Positions 7,678-16,383 of a stretch of 64,000 bases of DNA are shown one piece after another (the first letter of the stretch is position 1; every line of letters begins with the position of its first letter). Where the stretch lies: NCBI GenBank assembly GCA_046349255.1, contig JAXMCR010000002.1:868001-932000 (forward strand), in the 5' to 3' direction. The position numbers and the translations under genes were made by a program. The DNA comes from DAIODI01 sp046349255 (GTDB taxonomy: Bacteria; Pseudomonadota; Alphaproteobacteria; Rhizobiales; Aestuariivirgaceae). The notes beneath the pieces were generated by a model, which saw only the letters and a program-made list of their open reading frames with translations, did not search any database and was not told the DNA's origin.

Positions 7678-10152
7678 ATGAACCTCGTCGGGGACGACTG
7701 GCAGAACCTGCCGGTCGTCGATGCGCTGCCGTCCATCCTCGAGTCGCTGAATGAGCAACCGAACCTGCTCATCGCGGCCGAACCGGGAGCGGGCAAGACG
7801 ACGCTCGTTCCGCTGGCGCTGCTCGATGCGGGTTGGCTCGGAAACCGCAAGATCCTGGTGTTGGAGCCGCGGCGCGTAGCGGCGCGCGCCGCCGCCAACC
7901 GCATGGCGACGCTTTCCGGACACCCCGTCGGGGAGCTCGTCGGCTATGCGACGCGGCTCGACACGAAGCTCTCCGCAACCAGTCGAATCGAAGTGGTGAC
8001 CGAAGGCATTCTGGTTCGCCGGCTGCTGGCCGATCCATTGCTCGAAGACGTGGGCGCGATTCTCTTCGACGAGTTCCACGAGCGCACGCTCGACGCCGAT
8101 CTCGGCCTTGCGATGGCCCTCGACGTGCAGGGTGCCTTGCGCCCGGACCTGCGCATCGTGCTCATGTCGGCGACGCTCGCGCAGGCCTCCGTGGAGCGCG
8201 TGTTGCCAGGTGTCCGATCGATTGCGGTGCCGGGACGGACGTTTCCCGTCGAAACGCGCTACGGTGAGCGGCCGGTCGTACATGAGCTCGTCCAGGCCGC
8301 CGCGAAGACGACGCAGCGCGCGCTGCGGGAGAACTCGGGCGACATTCTGGTCTTCCTGCCAGGCGAATCCGAAATCCGCCGATGTGTCGAGCTCCTGCGT
8401 GCCGATGACAGGGCGCACCTATCGATCCTCCCGCTGTATTCCTCGCTGCCGGATCAGCAGCAGGACGAGGCGCTGCGCCCGTTTGCGCCGGGCCAGCGCA
8501 AGGTTGTTGTCGCGACGACCATTGCCGAGACGAGCCTGACAATCGAGGGTATCACGGCGGTGGTCGATGCCGGCTACAAGCGCGGCCCGCGCTACGATGC
8601 GCGGCGTGGCGTCACGCGCCTGCGCACGGTGCGCGTCTCGCTCGCGGCGGCCGATCAGCGGCGGGGCCGGGCCGGGCGATTGGGGCCGGGCGTATGCTAC
8701 CGGCTTTGGTCTGAGGCCGAAGACCGACAGCTCGTCGACCATGACGAACCCGAGATCCTGTCGGCCGACCTCGCGCCTTTGGTGCTCACGCTTGCGGCCT
8801 GGGGCGTCAACGAGCCGCTTTCGTTGCGTTGGATCGATCCGCCCCCGGCAGGGCGCGTCGCTGAGTCAAAATCGCTTCTGCGCGACCTCGATGCGATCGA
8901 CGCGACCGGTGCGATTACGGCCATCGGCAAACGGATGGCGTCGCTCCCGGTCCATCCGCGGTTGGCGCACATGATTGGAGTGGCCACCGAGGAAGGCTCG
9001 GGGGCACTTGCCTGCGACCTCGCGGCGATCCTGTCCGAGCCTGGCTCAGGCGGCGACCGCGGTATCGATCTCCAAACCAGGCTCGAAGAGGTCCGCCGGT
9101 CCGGGCGCGGTGCGCAGCGCGTTCGTCAGGTGGCGAGCCAGCTTCGACGAGCGGCTCGAACCAGCGGCGATTCGGTCGAGGGCGACATCGGCGGCCTCGT
9201 TGCGCTCGCGTGGCCGGATCGAATCGCGATGCGGCGCGGCGGCGACGGGCGCTTTCTCATGGCGTCAGGGGGCGGCGCCAAGGTCGAGCCCACCGATCCG
9301 CTGGCGCGCGAACCCGTTCTCGCCATCGCCGACGTCGACTTCGCGAAGGATGCGCTCGAAGCCCGCGTGCGCCTTGCCGCGCCCCTATCGCTTGCCTCGA
9401 TCGAACGCCGGTTCGCAGGACGCATCGAGCAACGCGAGCGGATCGAGTGGGACAGCCGGTCGAAGTGCGTCGTGGCGCAACGGGAGCGCCGACTGGGCGC
9501 GCTGATCCTGTCGCGCGAACCGCTGACCGTGCTGAAGGGCGAGGCCGTGACGCGCGCGTTGGTGGAGGGCATCCGCAAGGAGGGGCTCTCGTGCCTTCCG
9601 TGGACGAGCGAGGCGCAAGCGCTGATGTCGCGCGTGAAGTTCGCCCGCACACTGAAGATCGCGGGCGACTGGCCCGACTGGTCGGCCGAAACGCTTCTCG
9701 CAACACTTGAGGAGTGGTGCGGGCCCTACCTCGCCGGCATGACCAAGCTCAGCGATCTCGGCGCTCTCGATCTTCGGGAAATCCTCGAAAGTTCCTTGGG
9801 TTACGACAACAAGCGCACGCTCGATCGTCAGTTGCCAGATCGATTCACCGCGCCCTCGGGGGCTGCGCTGCGCATCGATTACGGCGCTGAAGGTGGCCCT
9901 ACCGTCGCGGTGCGCCTGCAGGAGATGTTCGGGCTGACGGAGTCGCCCACGATCGCCGGTGGCCGCGTTCCGCTGCGGTTCGAACTGCTGTCGCCGGCGA
10001 TGCGGCCGGTGGCGGTGACGCAGGACATCGCCTCGTTCTGGCAGGGCGGCTACCGCGACGTGCGGCGCGACCTGCGCGGCCGCTACCCGAAACATCCGTG
10101 GCCGGAGGATCCCGCGCACGCGCCGCCGTCGCGACCGGGGCGCGTCCGGTAA
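7678..10152 (+). CDS. hrpB: ATP-dependent RNA helicase HrpB
   Basis: An 824-residue DEAH/RHA-type superfamily 2 helicase. Walker A is AEPGAGKTT (residues 34-42), and motif II is DEFH at residues 131-134, the HrpB variant of DEAH. Motif III SAT, motif V TIAETSLTIEGI and motif VI QRRGRAGR are all present. The C-terminal HrpB domain ends with the family-typical proline-rich RYPKHPWPEDP. The cellular substrate of HrpB is poorly defined. Start ATG at 7678 lies 11 bp after the preceding gene, so the two are probably co-transcribed. It converges with the DUF3095 gene, leaving 4 bp between stops. Confidence 0.95.
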   Translation: MNLVGDDWQNLPVVDALPSILESLNEQPNLLIAAEPGAGKTTLVPLALLDAGWLGNRKILVLEPRRVAARAAANRMATLSGHPVGELVGYATRLDTKLSATSRIEVVTEGILVRRLLADPLLEDVGAILFDEFHERTLDADLGLAMALDVQGALRPDLRIVLMSATLAQASVERVLPGVRSIAVPGRTFPVETRYGERPVVHELVQAAAKTTQRALRENSGDILVFLPGESEIRRCVELLRADDRAHLSILPLYSSLPDQQQDEALRPFAPGQRKVVVATTIAETSLTIEGITAVVDAGYKRGPRYDARRGVTRLRTVRVSLAAADQRRGRAGRLGPGVCYRLWSEAEDRQLVDHDEPEILSADLAPLVLTLAAWGVNEPLSLRWIDPPPAGRVAESKSLLRDLDAIDATGAITAIGKRMASLPVHPRLAHMIGVATEEGSGALACDLAAILSEPGSGGDRGIDLQTRLEEVRRSGRGAQRVRQVASQLRRAARTSGDSVEGDIGGLVALAWPDRIAMRRGGDGRFLMASGGGAKVEPTDPLAREPVLAIADVDFAKDALEARVRLAAPLSLASIERRFAGRIEQRERIEWDSRSKCVVAQRERRLGALILSREPLTVLKGEAVTRALVEGIRKEGLSCLPWTSEAQALMSRVKFARTLKIAGDWPDWSAETLLATLEEWCGPYLAGMTKLSDLGALDLREILESSLGYDNKRTLDRQLPDRFTAPSGAALRIDYGAEGGPTVAVRLQEMFGLTESPTIAGGRVPLRFELLSPAMRPVAVTQDIASFWQGGYRDVRRDLRGRYPKHPWPEDPAHAPPSRPGRVR

Positions 10153-10156
10153 CTCG

Positions 10157-11302
10157 TTACGCAGACGCTGAAATCTGCTTCTTGAGCCGGGTCGCGGCCT
10201 CGACGTAGCCGCCGCCTGCACCATCGACGAAGTGCATGTGGTCGTCGCGGAACGGCGAGGGCACGAGGCACGTCATCAGTGCGTCGGGCTGCCGGTGGAG
10301 TCCATAGAAGCAGGTGCCGTCGCGATGGGCTCGTTCGAGGAGCGACTCGAGGACTCCCGAGGTTTCCCTGTCGCAGTCGACGGTGAGTTTCAGGCCGTCG
10401 TCGAACTTGCGGAAATCGGTATTCACCGCTGTCTGCCGACGGTAGTGATCGGGATCGAACCCCTTGATCTTCCAGCCGGTTTTGGCGACAACCCAGGCGA
10501 TGCCGCCGCGCACGAAGGTGCGCGCCGCAGCAAGCGGCAAGGGCAGGTCGTGAGCGGTGCGGGCCTCGAAGAGGAGGGAGCGGGGCGAATAGGCGAACGG
10601 CGGGCCCTCGGCGGGGACCGGGCGGCCCTCGCCGCGCGCCTTGCCGAGGAGGGCGAGGATCTCGGCGACGAGGGTTCCGAAGTCGGCCGCGTGCCCCGGG
10701 CGCGGCAGTGCGATCAGCGAAACGACCTCGCCGCGCGCATTCGGAATCGGGGCGTAACGGCAGGAAAGACCTGACAAATCCGGCCGCGTCCCCGGCTTCG
10801 CCTCGGCGACTGCGAAGCGTCCCTCCTTCATCTGCCGCTCGGCCCAGGCCATGCCGCCGCCGGCGAACATCGCGTAGGTGACGCCCGGAGAAGGGGAGAA
10901 TTTCGCGACTTTCAGGTCTGCCCCGGAAGCCCGGATGTCTGCGACCGGGACGAGGGCGGCGCGCAGTTGAAGGCCGATCTCCTCGGCCGCCCAGACGCGG
11001 GTCGCGGCGAGCGCGTCAAAGACCCGGCCGTGGTCCTCGCCGGATACCGCAAGGCCCGCCCCGTCACCGCCGAAAACGAACGGAAAAGCCTTCCCCTTCA
11101 ACGCGTTGAGCGCCGCGGCGATGACGCTTGCGCCGACCAGGTTCACCGCCTTGTAGCGGCCTTCCGCGATGGCGCCGGTCGAGTTCACGACGTCGGAGAC
11201 GCCGACCCACCACCCGTCCGGTATGGCCCGGTAGTGCGCGTCGTCGAGCACGTCGGTAAACGACGTGAAGGGCGCGAGATCGGCGTAAAACCGGTCGTTC
11301 AT
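10157..11302 (-). CDS. DUF3095 family protein, nucleotidyl-cyclase-like N-terminal half
   Basis: I recognise this as DUF3095; no function is established to my knowledge. The protein is 381 residues from ATG at 11302; an upstream start at 11338 is less likely. Residues 32-46 read WVGVSDVVNSTGAIA and residues 74-83 read PFVFGGDGAG. The order, an Asp-Val/Ile strand, a helix, then a hydrophobic strand ending Gly-Asp-Gly, recalls the two metal-binding aspartates of class III nucleotidyl cyclases. The C-terminal half is Arg-rich with several His (FYGLHRQPDALMTCLV). No membrane segment. It is preceded by phased repeats at 11374-11413. Any cyclase function is inference. Confidence 0.75.
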   Translation of the reverse strand: MNDRFYADLAPFTSFTDVLDDAHYRAIPDGWWVGVSDVVNSTGAIAEGRYKAVNLVGASVIAAALNALKGKAFPFVFGGDGAGLAVSGEDHGRVFDALAATRVWAAEEIGLQLRAALVPVADIRASGADLKVAKFSPSPGVTYAMFAGGGMAWAERQMKEGRFAVAEAKPGTRPDLSGLSCRYAPIPNARGEVVSLIALPRPGHAADFGTLVAEILALLGKARGEGRPVPAEGPPFAYSPRSLLFEARTAHDLPLPLAAARTFVRGGIAWVVAKTGWKIKGFDPDHYRRQTAVNTDFRKFDDGLKLTVDCDRETSGVLESLLERAHRDGTCFYGLHRQPDALMTCLVPSPFRDDHMHFVDGAGGGYVEAATRLKKQISASA

Positions 11303-11373
11303 CGAGCCTTGTACGCGCGTTGTCGCGCCCTGTTGCACCGGTTGTCGCGATCTTTGACGATTCCCCGGGCCAG

Positions 11374-11413
11374 AACCGTTAACAAACCGTTACGTCCGGT
11401 CGCTAGAACGGTT
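11374..11413. promoter_or_regulatory. Phased AACCGTT repeats with CtrA-like core upstream of DUF3095 gene
   Basis: AACCGTT occurs at 11374-11380 and 11385-11391 and inverted (AACGGTT) at 11407-11413, with starts 11 and 22 bp apart, that is one and two helical turns. Within it, TTAACAAACCGTTAC (11379-11393) is one base from the TTAA-N7-TTAA pattern of the alphaproteobacterial cell-cycle regulator CtrA. The block sits 72 bp upstream of the DUF3095 start; the other flank is the 3' end of a gene, so any control is over DUF3095. Confidence 0.4.
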
Positions 11414-11540
11414 CTCGCAGGCCTTCCACGTATCCCGTACCGGCCGTCCTGCATACCCCGACTTGACCTCCGGCCATGTCCGCGCGCCCAACCTGCCCCC
11501 CCTCGCAATCGGCGCGCGGCATGGCCGCTCCTTTTGACGT

Positions 11541-12410
11541 TCAGGTCAATTTGGCAGGCGGTTCGATCAGCCAGCTGACGTTCGAGTCAGGTTGCCGCTC
11601 GCCGAGATGGCCGCGCCATGCCGCCTGCAACGCCTCGGCCAGCTTCGACCGGAAGCCGCCATCCTTCGCCATGTCGCAGAAGTAGCCGAGGTCCTTTGCC
11701 GCGTTGGCGATCGCGAACCTGTAGCCGTCGTAGTCGCCCGAGCCGATCGCCGGACCCGCCATCTTGCGCAGCACGCCCGAATTGCCGGAGCCGAGCAGCA
11801 TCACCTCGTAGAGCTTCGCCCGGTCGACGCCCGCCGCATCGGCGGCGCGGAAGGTGTCCGTCACCAGCGCGATCATGCCCGTGACGAGGTAGTTGCTGAC
11901 GAGCTTTGCCGCGTGCCCCGATCCCGGCGGGCCGAAATGGGCGACGCGCGCGGCGAACGCCTGAAGGACCGGCTCGATGGCCTTTGCGGTTTCATCGTCG
12001 GCGCCGAGGAGGATGCCCACCTCGCCGGCGAGCGACTGTTCGGGACCGCCCGTCATCGGCGCGTCGGCGAGCGCGACTTGGCGGCGCGCCAGCCGTTCGG
12101 CAAGGCGCCGCGTAGAAGCCGGGTTCGAGGTGCCGGTGTCGATCACGATCGCGCCCGGCGCGAGATGCGGCTCCATGCGGGCGATGACGTCCTCCACCGC
12201 GGCCGAGTTCGAGAGGCACAGGATCACGACGTCGCTTGCCGACGCGAGCGCTTCGGGCGTCGGCTGCTCGACGGCGCCCTTGGCGACGAGTTCTTCCACC
12301 GGCCGGCGGTTGCGGTGCGCGATCACCGAGAGCGGAAAGGCGGCCTTGAGCAGGCGGTCGCCGATGCCGAAGCCCATCAGGCCGACGCCGGCAAGTCCGA
12401 TCCTCTTCAT
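11541..12410 (-). CDS. Beta-hydroxyacid dehydrogenase (HIBADH family)
   Basis: A 289-residue NAD(P)-dependent dehydrogenase of the 3-hydroxyisobutyrate / tartronate-semialdehyde / succinic-semialdehyde reductase family. The Rossmann fingerprint GVGLMGFGI is at residues 8-16. The substrate loop DAPMTGGPE is at 117-124, and the catalytic lysine is K169 in GSGHAAKLVSN. The start ATG at 12410 overlaps the stop of the DMT transporter by 4 bp (ATGA), so they form one operon. The substrate cannot be told; the nearby aldehyde dehydrogenase and Fae-like gene hint at small aldehyde or hydroxyacid metabolism. Confidence 0.88.
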   Translation of the reverse strand: MKRIGLAGVGLMGFGIGDRLLKAAFPLSVIAHRNRRPVEELVAKGAVEQPTPEALASASDVVILCLSNSAAVEDVIARMEPHLAPGAIVIDTGTSNPASTRRLAERLARRQVALADAPMTGGPEQSLAGEVGILLGADDETAKAIEPVLQAFAARVAHFGPPGSGHAAKLVSNYLVTGMIALVTDTFRAADAAGVDRAKLYEVMLLGSGNSGVLRKMAGPAIGSGDYDGYRFAIANAAKDLGYFCDMAKDGGFRSKLAEALQAAWRGHLGERQPDSNVSWLIEPPAKLT

Positions 12411-13324
12411 GCGATCTCCTGGATGTCGGAGGCGACGATGCGGTTGAGCTTGCGCTCGCGGTAGAACACGTAGAGCCCCGAGGCGATGATGATCGAGGCG
12501 CCGATCAGCGTCCAGACGTCCGGCACGTTGTTGAAGAACAGGTAGCCGATGATGCTCATCGGCACGATCTGCACGTACACGAACGGCGCCAGCACGGGCG
12601 CAGGTGCGCGCCGATGCGCCTCGATCAGGAAGAAGTGCCCGACCGAGCCGAAGAAGCCCATGGCGGCGAGCGCGAACCACTCCCAGCCGTGCGGCATCTG
12701 CCAGCCTGCGAGATTGAGCGGTGTCGCGATGACGGATCCGGCCGCGCTCACGTAGAAGAGCGAGGTGATCGCCGGATCCTTGTGGCCGACGTGGCGCGTG
12801 CCGATCTGGTAGAGCGCGCCGCACATGGCGCAGCCGAGCGAGGCGAGCATCGCCCAGTGGAAGCCGGACGTGCCCGGCCGGATGATGATCAGCACACCGA
12901 TGAATCCGAGAATGACGGCGAGCCAGCGGTGCGGCCCCACGCGCTCGCCGAGCAGCGGCACCGACAGCGCGCACACGAGCAGCGGCGTCGTGAACGACAG
13001 CGCCGATGTCTGGTCGAGGCGCAGGTAGTTCACGGCGAGGAAGTTGAACGCCGTCGAGCCCAGCATGAACAGGCCGCGCAACAGTTGCAGGCGCAAGTGA
13101 TGCGTGACGAGGAGGTCGCGCCCGCCCGTGTACCAGAGCGCAAGCCCCACCATGATCGCGGCGAACGCGTAGCGGAACTGGATGACGACGGGCGTGGGGA
13201 GCTGCGTCACCATGTACTTCGCGGTCGAATCGAGCATCGAGAACGTGCAAACGGCCGCCACCATGAGCAGGATGCCCGAAAGCGCGCGCGATGCCGCGGT
13301 GTCTGCCTGCGATGGGGACGCCAT
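12407..13324 (-). CDS. EamA/DMT-superfamily transporter
   Basis: An integral membrane protein of 305 residues with about ten hydrophobic segments in two EamA repeats. The first repeat starts ALSGILLMVAAVCTFSML and the second LASLGCAMCGALYQIGT. The DMT superfamily exports amino acids, nucleosides or drugs and imports some metabolites; the substrate is not predictable. ATG at 13324 (MASPSQADTAA) is chosen because the hydrophobic domain begins about 15 residues later; the open frame continues upstream without membrane character. Translationally coupled to the downstream dehydrogenase. Confidence 0.88.
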   Translation of the reverse strand: MASPSQADTAASRALSGILLMVAAVCTFSMLDSTAKYMVTQLPTPVVIQFRYAFAAIMVGLALWYTGGRDLLVTHHLRLQLLRGLFMLGSTAFNFLAVNYLRLDQTSALSFTTPLLVCALSVPLLGERVGPHRWLAVILGFIGVLIIIRPGTSGFHWAMLASLGCAMCGALYQIGTRHVGHKDPAITSLFYVSAAGSVIATPLNLAGWQMPHGWEWFALAAMGFFGSVGHFFLIEAHRRAPAPVLAPFVYVQIVPMSIIGYLFFNNVPDVWTLIGASIIIASGLYVFYRERKLNRIVASDIQEIA

Positions 13325-13516
13325 GGGGAGGAGGTGCACTGTCCGTCGGTGAAGGATCCGGCCGGGTTCTATCCCGATTCCGGTGACAGACCAAAGACCC
13401 GCAGCGCGCGGGGCAGCCGCGTCCTGCGCTCGGGTCGCGGGCTTGGCCGACGGGGTTCGCCGCCGTATAGAGGCCGCGGGAAAATTCCGAACGGAACGGG
13501 AAGAAGGAGACGGTTG

Positions 13517-14056
13517 ATGGACACGATCTGGTTTCGCGCCGGCGAGGCGACGGTGCTCGCCAAGGAAGGTCAGTTCACCGATGCGATGCCGGAAGTGGTG
13601 ATCGGCTCGGTGAAGGGTCCGGTCGGCACCGCGTTCGCCTCGATGATGGGGCAGGCCGTCGGCCACACGCGGTTCTTCGTGATCCGCGACCTCAACCAGA
13701 TGGTGCGCCCGGCGACCATGATGACGTCGAAGGTGACGATCCCGAATGCGGCCTACGTCGACCTGTTCGGCGGCGTGGTGCAGGGCGCGCTCGGCGACGC
13801 GATTGTCGACTGCGTGGCCGCCGGGACGCTGCCGGCCGCGCTTGCAGATGAGCTCTGCATGATCATCACCGTGTGGCTCGACCCGCGCGTGCCGGAGGAT
13901 CCGAACCTCGACAAGGCCGACCTCTACCGCACCAACTACGAGGCGACGAAGCTCGCGATCGCGCGCGCCATGAAGGGCGAGCCGACGGTGAAGGAGCTGA
14001 TCGCCAACCGCAAGACGGTGAAGCACTACGCGCTCGACGGCGTGGTGGAGTACTGA
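13517..14056 (+). CDS. Formaldehyde-activating enzyme (Fae) paralogue lacking the catalytic His
   Basis: A 179-residue member of the Fae family. True Fae condenses formaldehyde with tetrahydromethanopterin. The C-terminal block NYEATKLAIARAMKGEP and the middle KVTIPNAAYVDLFGGVVQ align well with Fae. In true Fae the segment around the catalytic histidine reads AHIDLIIG; here it is AMPEVVIG (residues 23-30), so Met24 stands in place of that His. The protein therefore probably does not catalyse the classical reaction and may be a sensor, carrier or enzyme for another aldehyde. An AGGAGA ribosome site precedes ATG 13517. It stands alone on its strand, followed by repeats. Confidence 0.85.
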   Translation: MDTIWFRAGEATVLAKEGQFTDAMPEVVIGSVKGPVGTAFASMMGQAVGHTRFFVIRDLNQMVRPATMMTSKVTIPNAAYVDLFGGVVQGALGDAIVDCVAAGTLPAALADELCMIITVWLDPRVPEDPNLDKADLYRTNYEATKLAIARAMKGEPTVKELIANRKTVKHYALDGVVEY

Positions 14057-14117
14057 CGGCTGCGGACGCGCCGACCGCGGATCTTCGGGTCGAGCCTGCG
14101 GATGACAGGGGCTTATG

Positions 14118-14744
14118 TCATCACCGGCCTCGAGCCGGTGATCCTCTTTCCGCCATTCGCGAAAGGATGGCCGGGTCAAGCCCGAGGATGACAATGGGGC
14201 GGGGGGGGTGGATGGTCGTGCGAGGGCAACGCCAAACGCACGCAGTTGCATCTCACGCTGCCGTCGTCATCACCGGCCTCGAGCCGGTGATCCTTTTTCT
14301 GCGCAGTCGCGAAAGGATGGCCGGGTCGAGCCCGGCCATGACGGAGGGGTTTGAGGACTGCGGTACGGGACCACTGGCCGCCTTTGTTTGTCATGGTCGG
14401 GCTTGACCCGACCATCCACTCTTTCTCGCCGCCGGCGGAATGGATCCTCGGGTCAAGCCCGAGGATGACTATGGGGCGGGGGGTGGATGGTCGTGCGAGG
14501 GCGACGCCTAACGCACGCAGTTGCACCTCGCGCTGCCGTCGTCATCACCGGCCTCGAGCCGGTGATCCTTTTTCCACGCAGCCGTGAAAGGATGACCGGG
14601 TCGAGCCCGGCCATGACGGAGGGGTTTGAGGACTGCGGTACGGGACGACTGGCCGCCTTCGTTTGTCATGGTCGGGCTTGACCCGACCATCCACGTTTCC
14701 GCGCCGTCGCGGAATGGATCCTCGGGTCAAGCCCGAGGATGACA
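14118..14744. repeat. Tandem array of intergenic palindromic repeats
   Basis: This fills the 736-bp gene-free stretch between the Fae-like gene and the aldehyde dehydrogenase. A unit of about 275 bp is present twice (14184-14460 and 14461-14734), preceded by a partial copy (14118-14183). Each unit contains palindromes such as CACCGGCCTCGAGCCGGTG and ATGGCCGGGTCGAGCCCGGC, plus arms built on CGGGCTTGACCCG. Their translations (GLDP, GSSPRMT) are the familiar spurious ORFs of Rhizobiales intergenic repeats. A single related palindrome recurs at 51552-51574. I see no genes within it. Confidence 0.9.
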
Positions 14745-14792
14745 AAGGTGGGGGCGAGGCGAGAGTTGGCCGAGGCGCGCGGAACGCGGGGC

Positions 14793-16229
14793 TTACATCT
14801 GGCTGACGAACTTCGTCGCGAGGTAGGCCTCGTTGCCCTCGATGCCACCTTCCGAGCCGAAGCCCGATTCCTTCACGCCGCCGAACGGCGTCTCGGGCAG
14901 CGACACCATAAAGGTGTTGATGCCGACCATGCCGCTCTCGATCGATTCCGAGAGCGCGTTCGCCGTCGCGGCCGAGCCGGTGAAGGCGTAGGCGGCAAGG
15001 CCGAACGGCAGGCGGTTGGCGCGGCCGATGACTTCGTCGAACGTCTTGAACGGGTTCATCACGGCAACTGCGCCGAACGGCTCGACGTTCATGATGCGCG
15101 AGTCCTCCGGCACCTCGGCGAGCACGGTCGGCTGCCAGAAGTTGCCGACGTTGCCGAGGCGGTGCCCGCCGGTCGCGACGCGTGCGCCGGATGATTTCGC
15201 GTCGCCGATCAGCTGCTCCATCGCGTCGATGCGCCGCGGGTTGGCGAGCGGGCCCATGCCGGTCGCCTGCTCGAGGCCGTTGCCCAGCTTGATCGCCTGC
15301 GCGGCGTGCGTGAATTTCTCGACGAAGGCCGGGTACACCTTCTCCTGCACGTAAAAACGCGTCGGCGAGATGCACACCTGGCCGGCGTTGCGGTACTTGA
15401 AGGCGACCGCCTGCGGCACTGCCTTCTCGACGTCGGCGTCGTCGAACACGATCACCGGCGCGTGGCCGCCGAGCTCCATCGTCGTGCGCTTCACGCCGTC
15501 GGCGGCGAGCTTCATGAGGAGCTTGCCGACCGCCGTCGAGCCGGTAAACGACACCTTGCGGATGACGGGCGAGGCGATGAGGTAGGACGACACCTCCGCC
15601 GGGTTGCCGAACACCACGTTGAGCGCGCCCTTCGGCAAGCCGGCGTCGTCGAGGCAGCGGGCGATGGCGAGCGCCGTGCCGGGCGTCTCCTCGGCAGGCT
15701 TGATGATGCACGAGCAGCCGGACGCGAGCGAGGTCGCGATCTTGCGCATCGGCGTGAGCGCCGGAAAGTTCCACGGCGTGAAGGCGGCGACCGGGCCGAC
15801 CGGCTCCTTCACCATCATGCTGCGATGGCCCGCCATGCGGCCCGGGATGACGCGGCCATAGGCGCGCCGGCCTTCCTCGAGCGACCACTCGAGGATGTCG
15901 ATCGAGGCGATCACTTCGCCCTTGGCCTCGGCGAAGGGCTTTCCTTCCTCGATGGTGAGCTGCGTCGCGATGTGGTCGGTCCGCTCGCGCATCAGGTCGG
16001 CCGCCTTCTTCAGGATCTTGGCGCGATCGTAGGCGGGCTTCTTGCGCCACACCTGGAACGCTTCCGCCGACGTTGCGAGCGCCCGGTCGAGGTCGGCCTT
16101 GGTCGCGAGCGGCAGGCGGCCCGCCACCTCGCCCGTCGCGGGGTTCACGACTTCGTGACAGTCGCGCTGGGCAGCGCCGATCCAGTCGCCGCCGATAAAG
16201 AGGGAAAGCGCGTCGTAGTGCTGGGCCAT
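14793..16229 (-). CDS. NAD(P)-dependent aldehyde dehydrogenase, succinate-semialdehyde dehydrogenase-like
   Basis: A 478-residue aldehyde dehydrogenase superfamily enzyme of the GabD-like group. The conserved parts are all present: AAFTPWNFPALTPMRKIA, the cofactor loop FTGSTAVGK, the general-base glutamate in MELGGHAP and the nucleophile Cys286 in GQVCISPTR. It oxidises an aldehyde to the acid; succinate semialdehyde is the commonest substrate for this subgroup, but glycolaldehyde and others are possible. Divergent from the class III aminotransferase 154 bp away, a pairing that suits transamination to a semialdehyde followed by oxidation. Confidence 0.9.
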   Translation of the reverse strand: MAQHYDALSLFIGGDWIGAAQRDCHEVVNPATGEVAGRLPLATKADLDRALATSAEAFQVWRKKPAYDRAKILKKAADLMRERTDHIATQLTIEEGKPFAEAKGEVIASIDILEWSLEEGRRAYGRVIPGRMAGHRSMMVKEPVGPVAAFTPWNFPALTPMRKIATSLASGCSCIIKPAEETPGTALAIARCLDDAGLPKGALNVVFGNPAEVSSYLIASPVIRKVSFTGSTAVGKLLMKLAADGVKRTTMELGGHAPVIVFDDADVEKAVPQAVAFKYRNAGQVCISPTRFYVQEKVYPAFVEKFTHAAQAIKLGNGLEQATGMGPLANPRRIDAMEQLIGDAKSSGARVATGGHRLGNVGNFWQPTVLAEVPEDSRIMNVEPFGAVAVMNPFKTFDEVIGRANRLPFGLAAYAFTGSAATANALSESIESGMVGINTFMVSLPETPFGGVKESGFGSEGGIEGNEAYLATKFVSQM

Positions 16230-16383
16230 GGTCGTGGTTTCCGGGTGCTGTCGAATTTCCGGGCCGGACCCTATCGGCGGGGCTCTTGCGTGGCAAGTTT
16301 CCCGCGGGCACGGTCAGCCATTCTGCCGGCGCACGCGTGTCCTGCCCTTTTCGTCCGCCCCGGACCGGCGTAGGCTCAGCACC

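Noticed and set aside
11541..13394. A 617-residue apparent fusion ahead of the hydroxyacid dehydrogenase
   Set aside because: The upstream part is an off-frame reading of the DMT transporter; the dehydrogenase starts cleanly at 12410 with a 4-bp overlap.
14351..14690. Small ORFs of 60-78 residues in the repeat block containing GLDP and GSSPRMT
   Set aside because: These are the usual spurious translations of Rhizobiales intergenic palindromes, present on both strands in each repeat copy.
14118..14744. CRISPR array
   Set aside because: The repeats are long, imperfect and palindromic, in two large tandem units without regular 30-40 bp spacers, and no cas gene is near.
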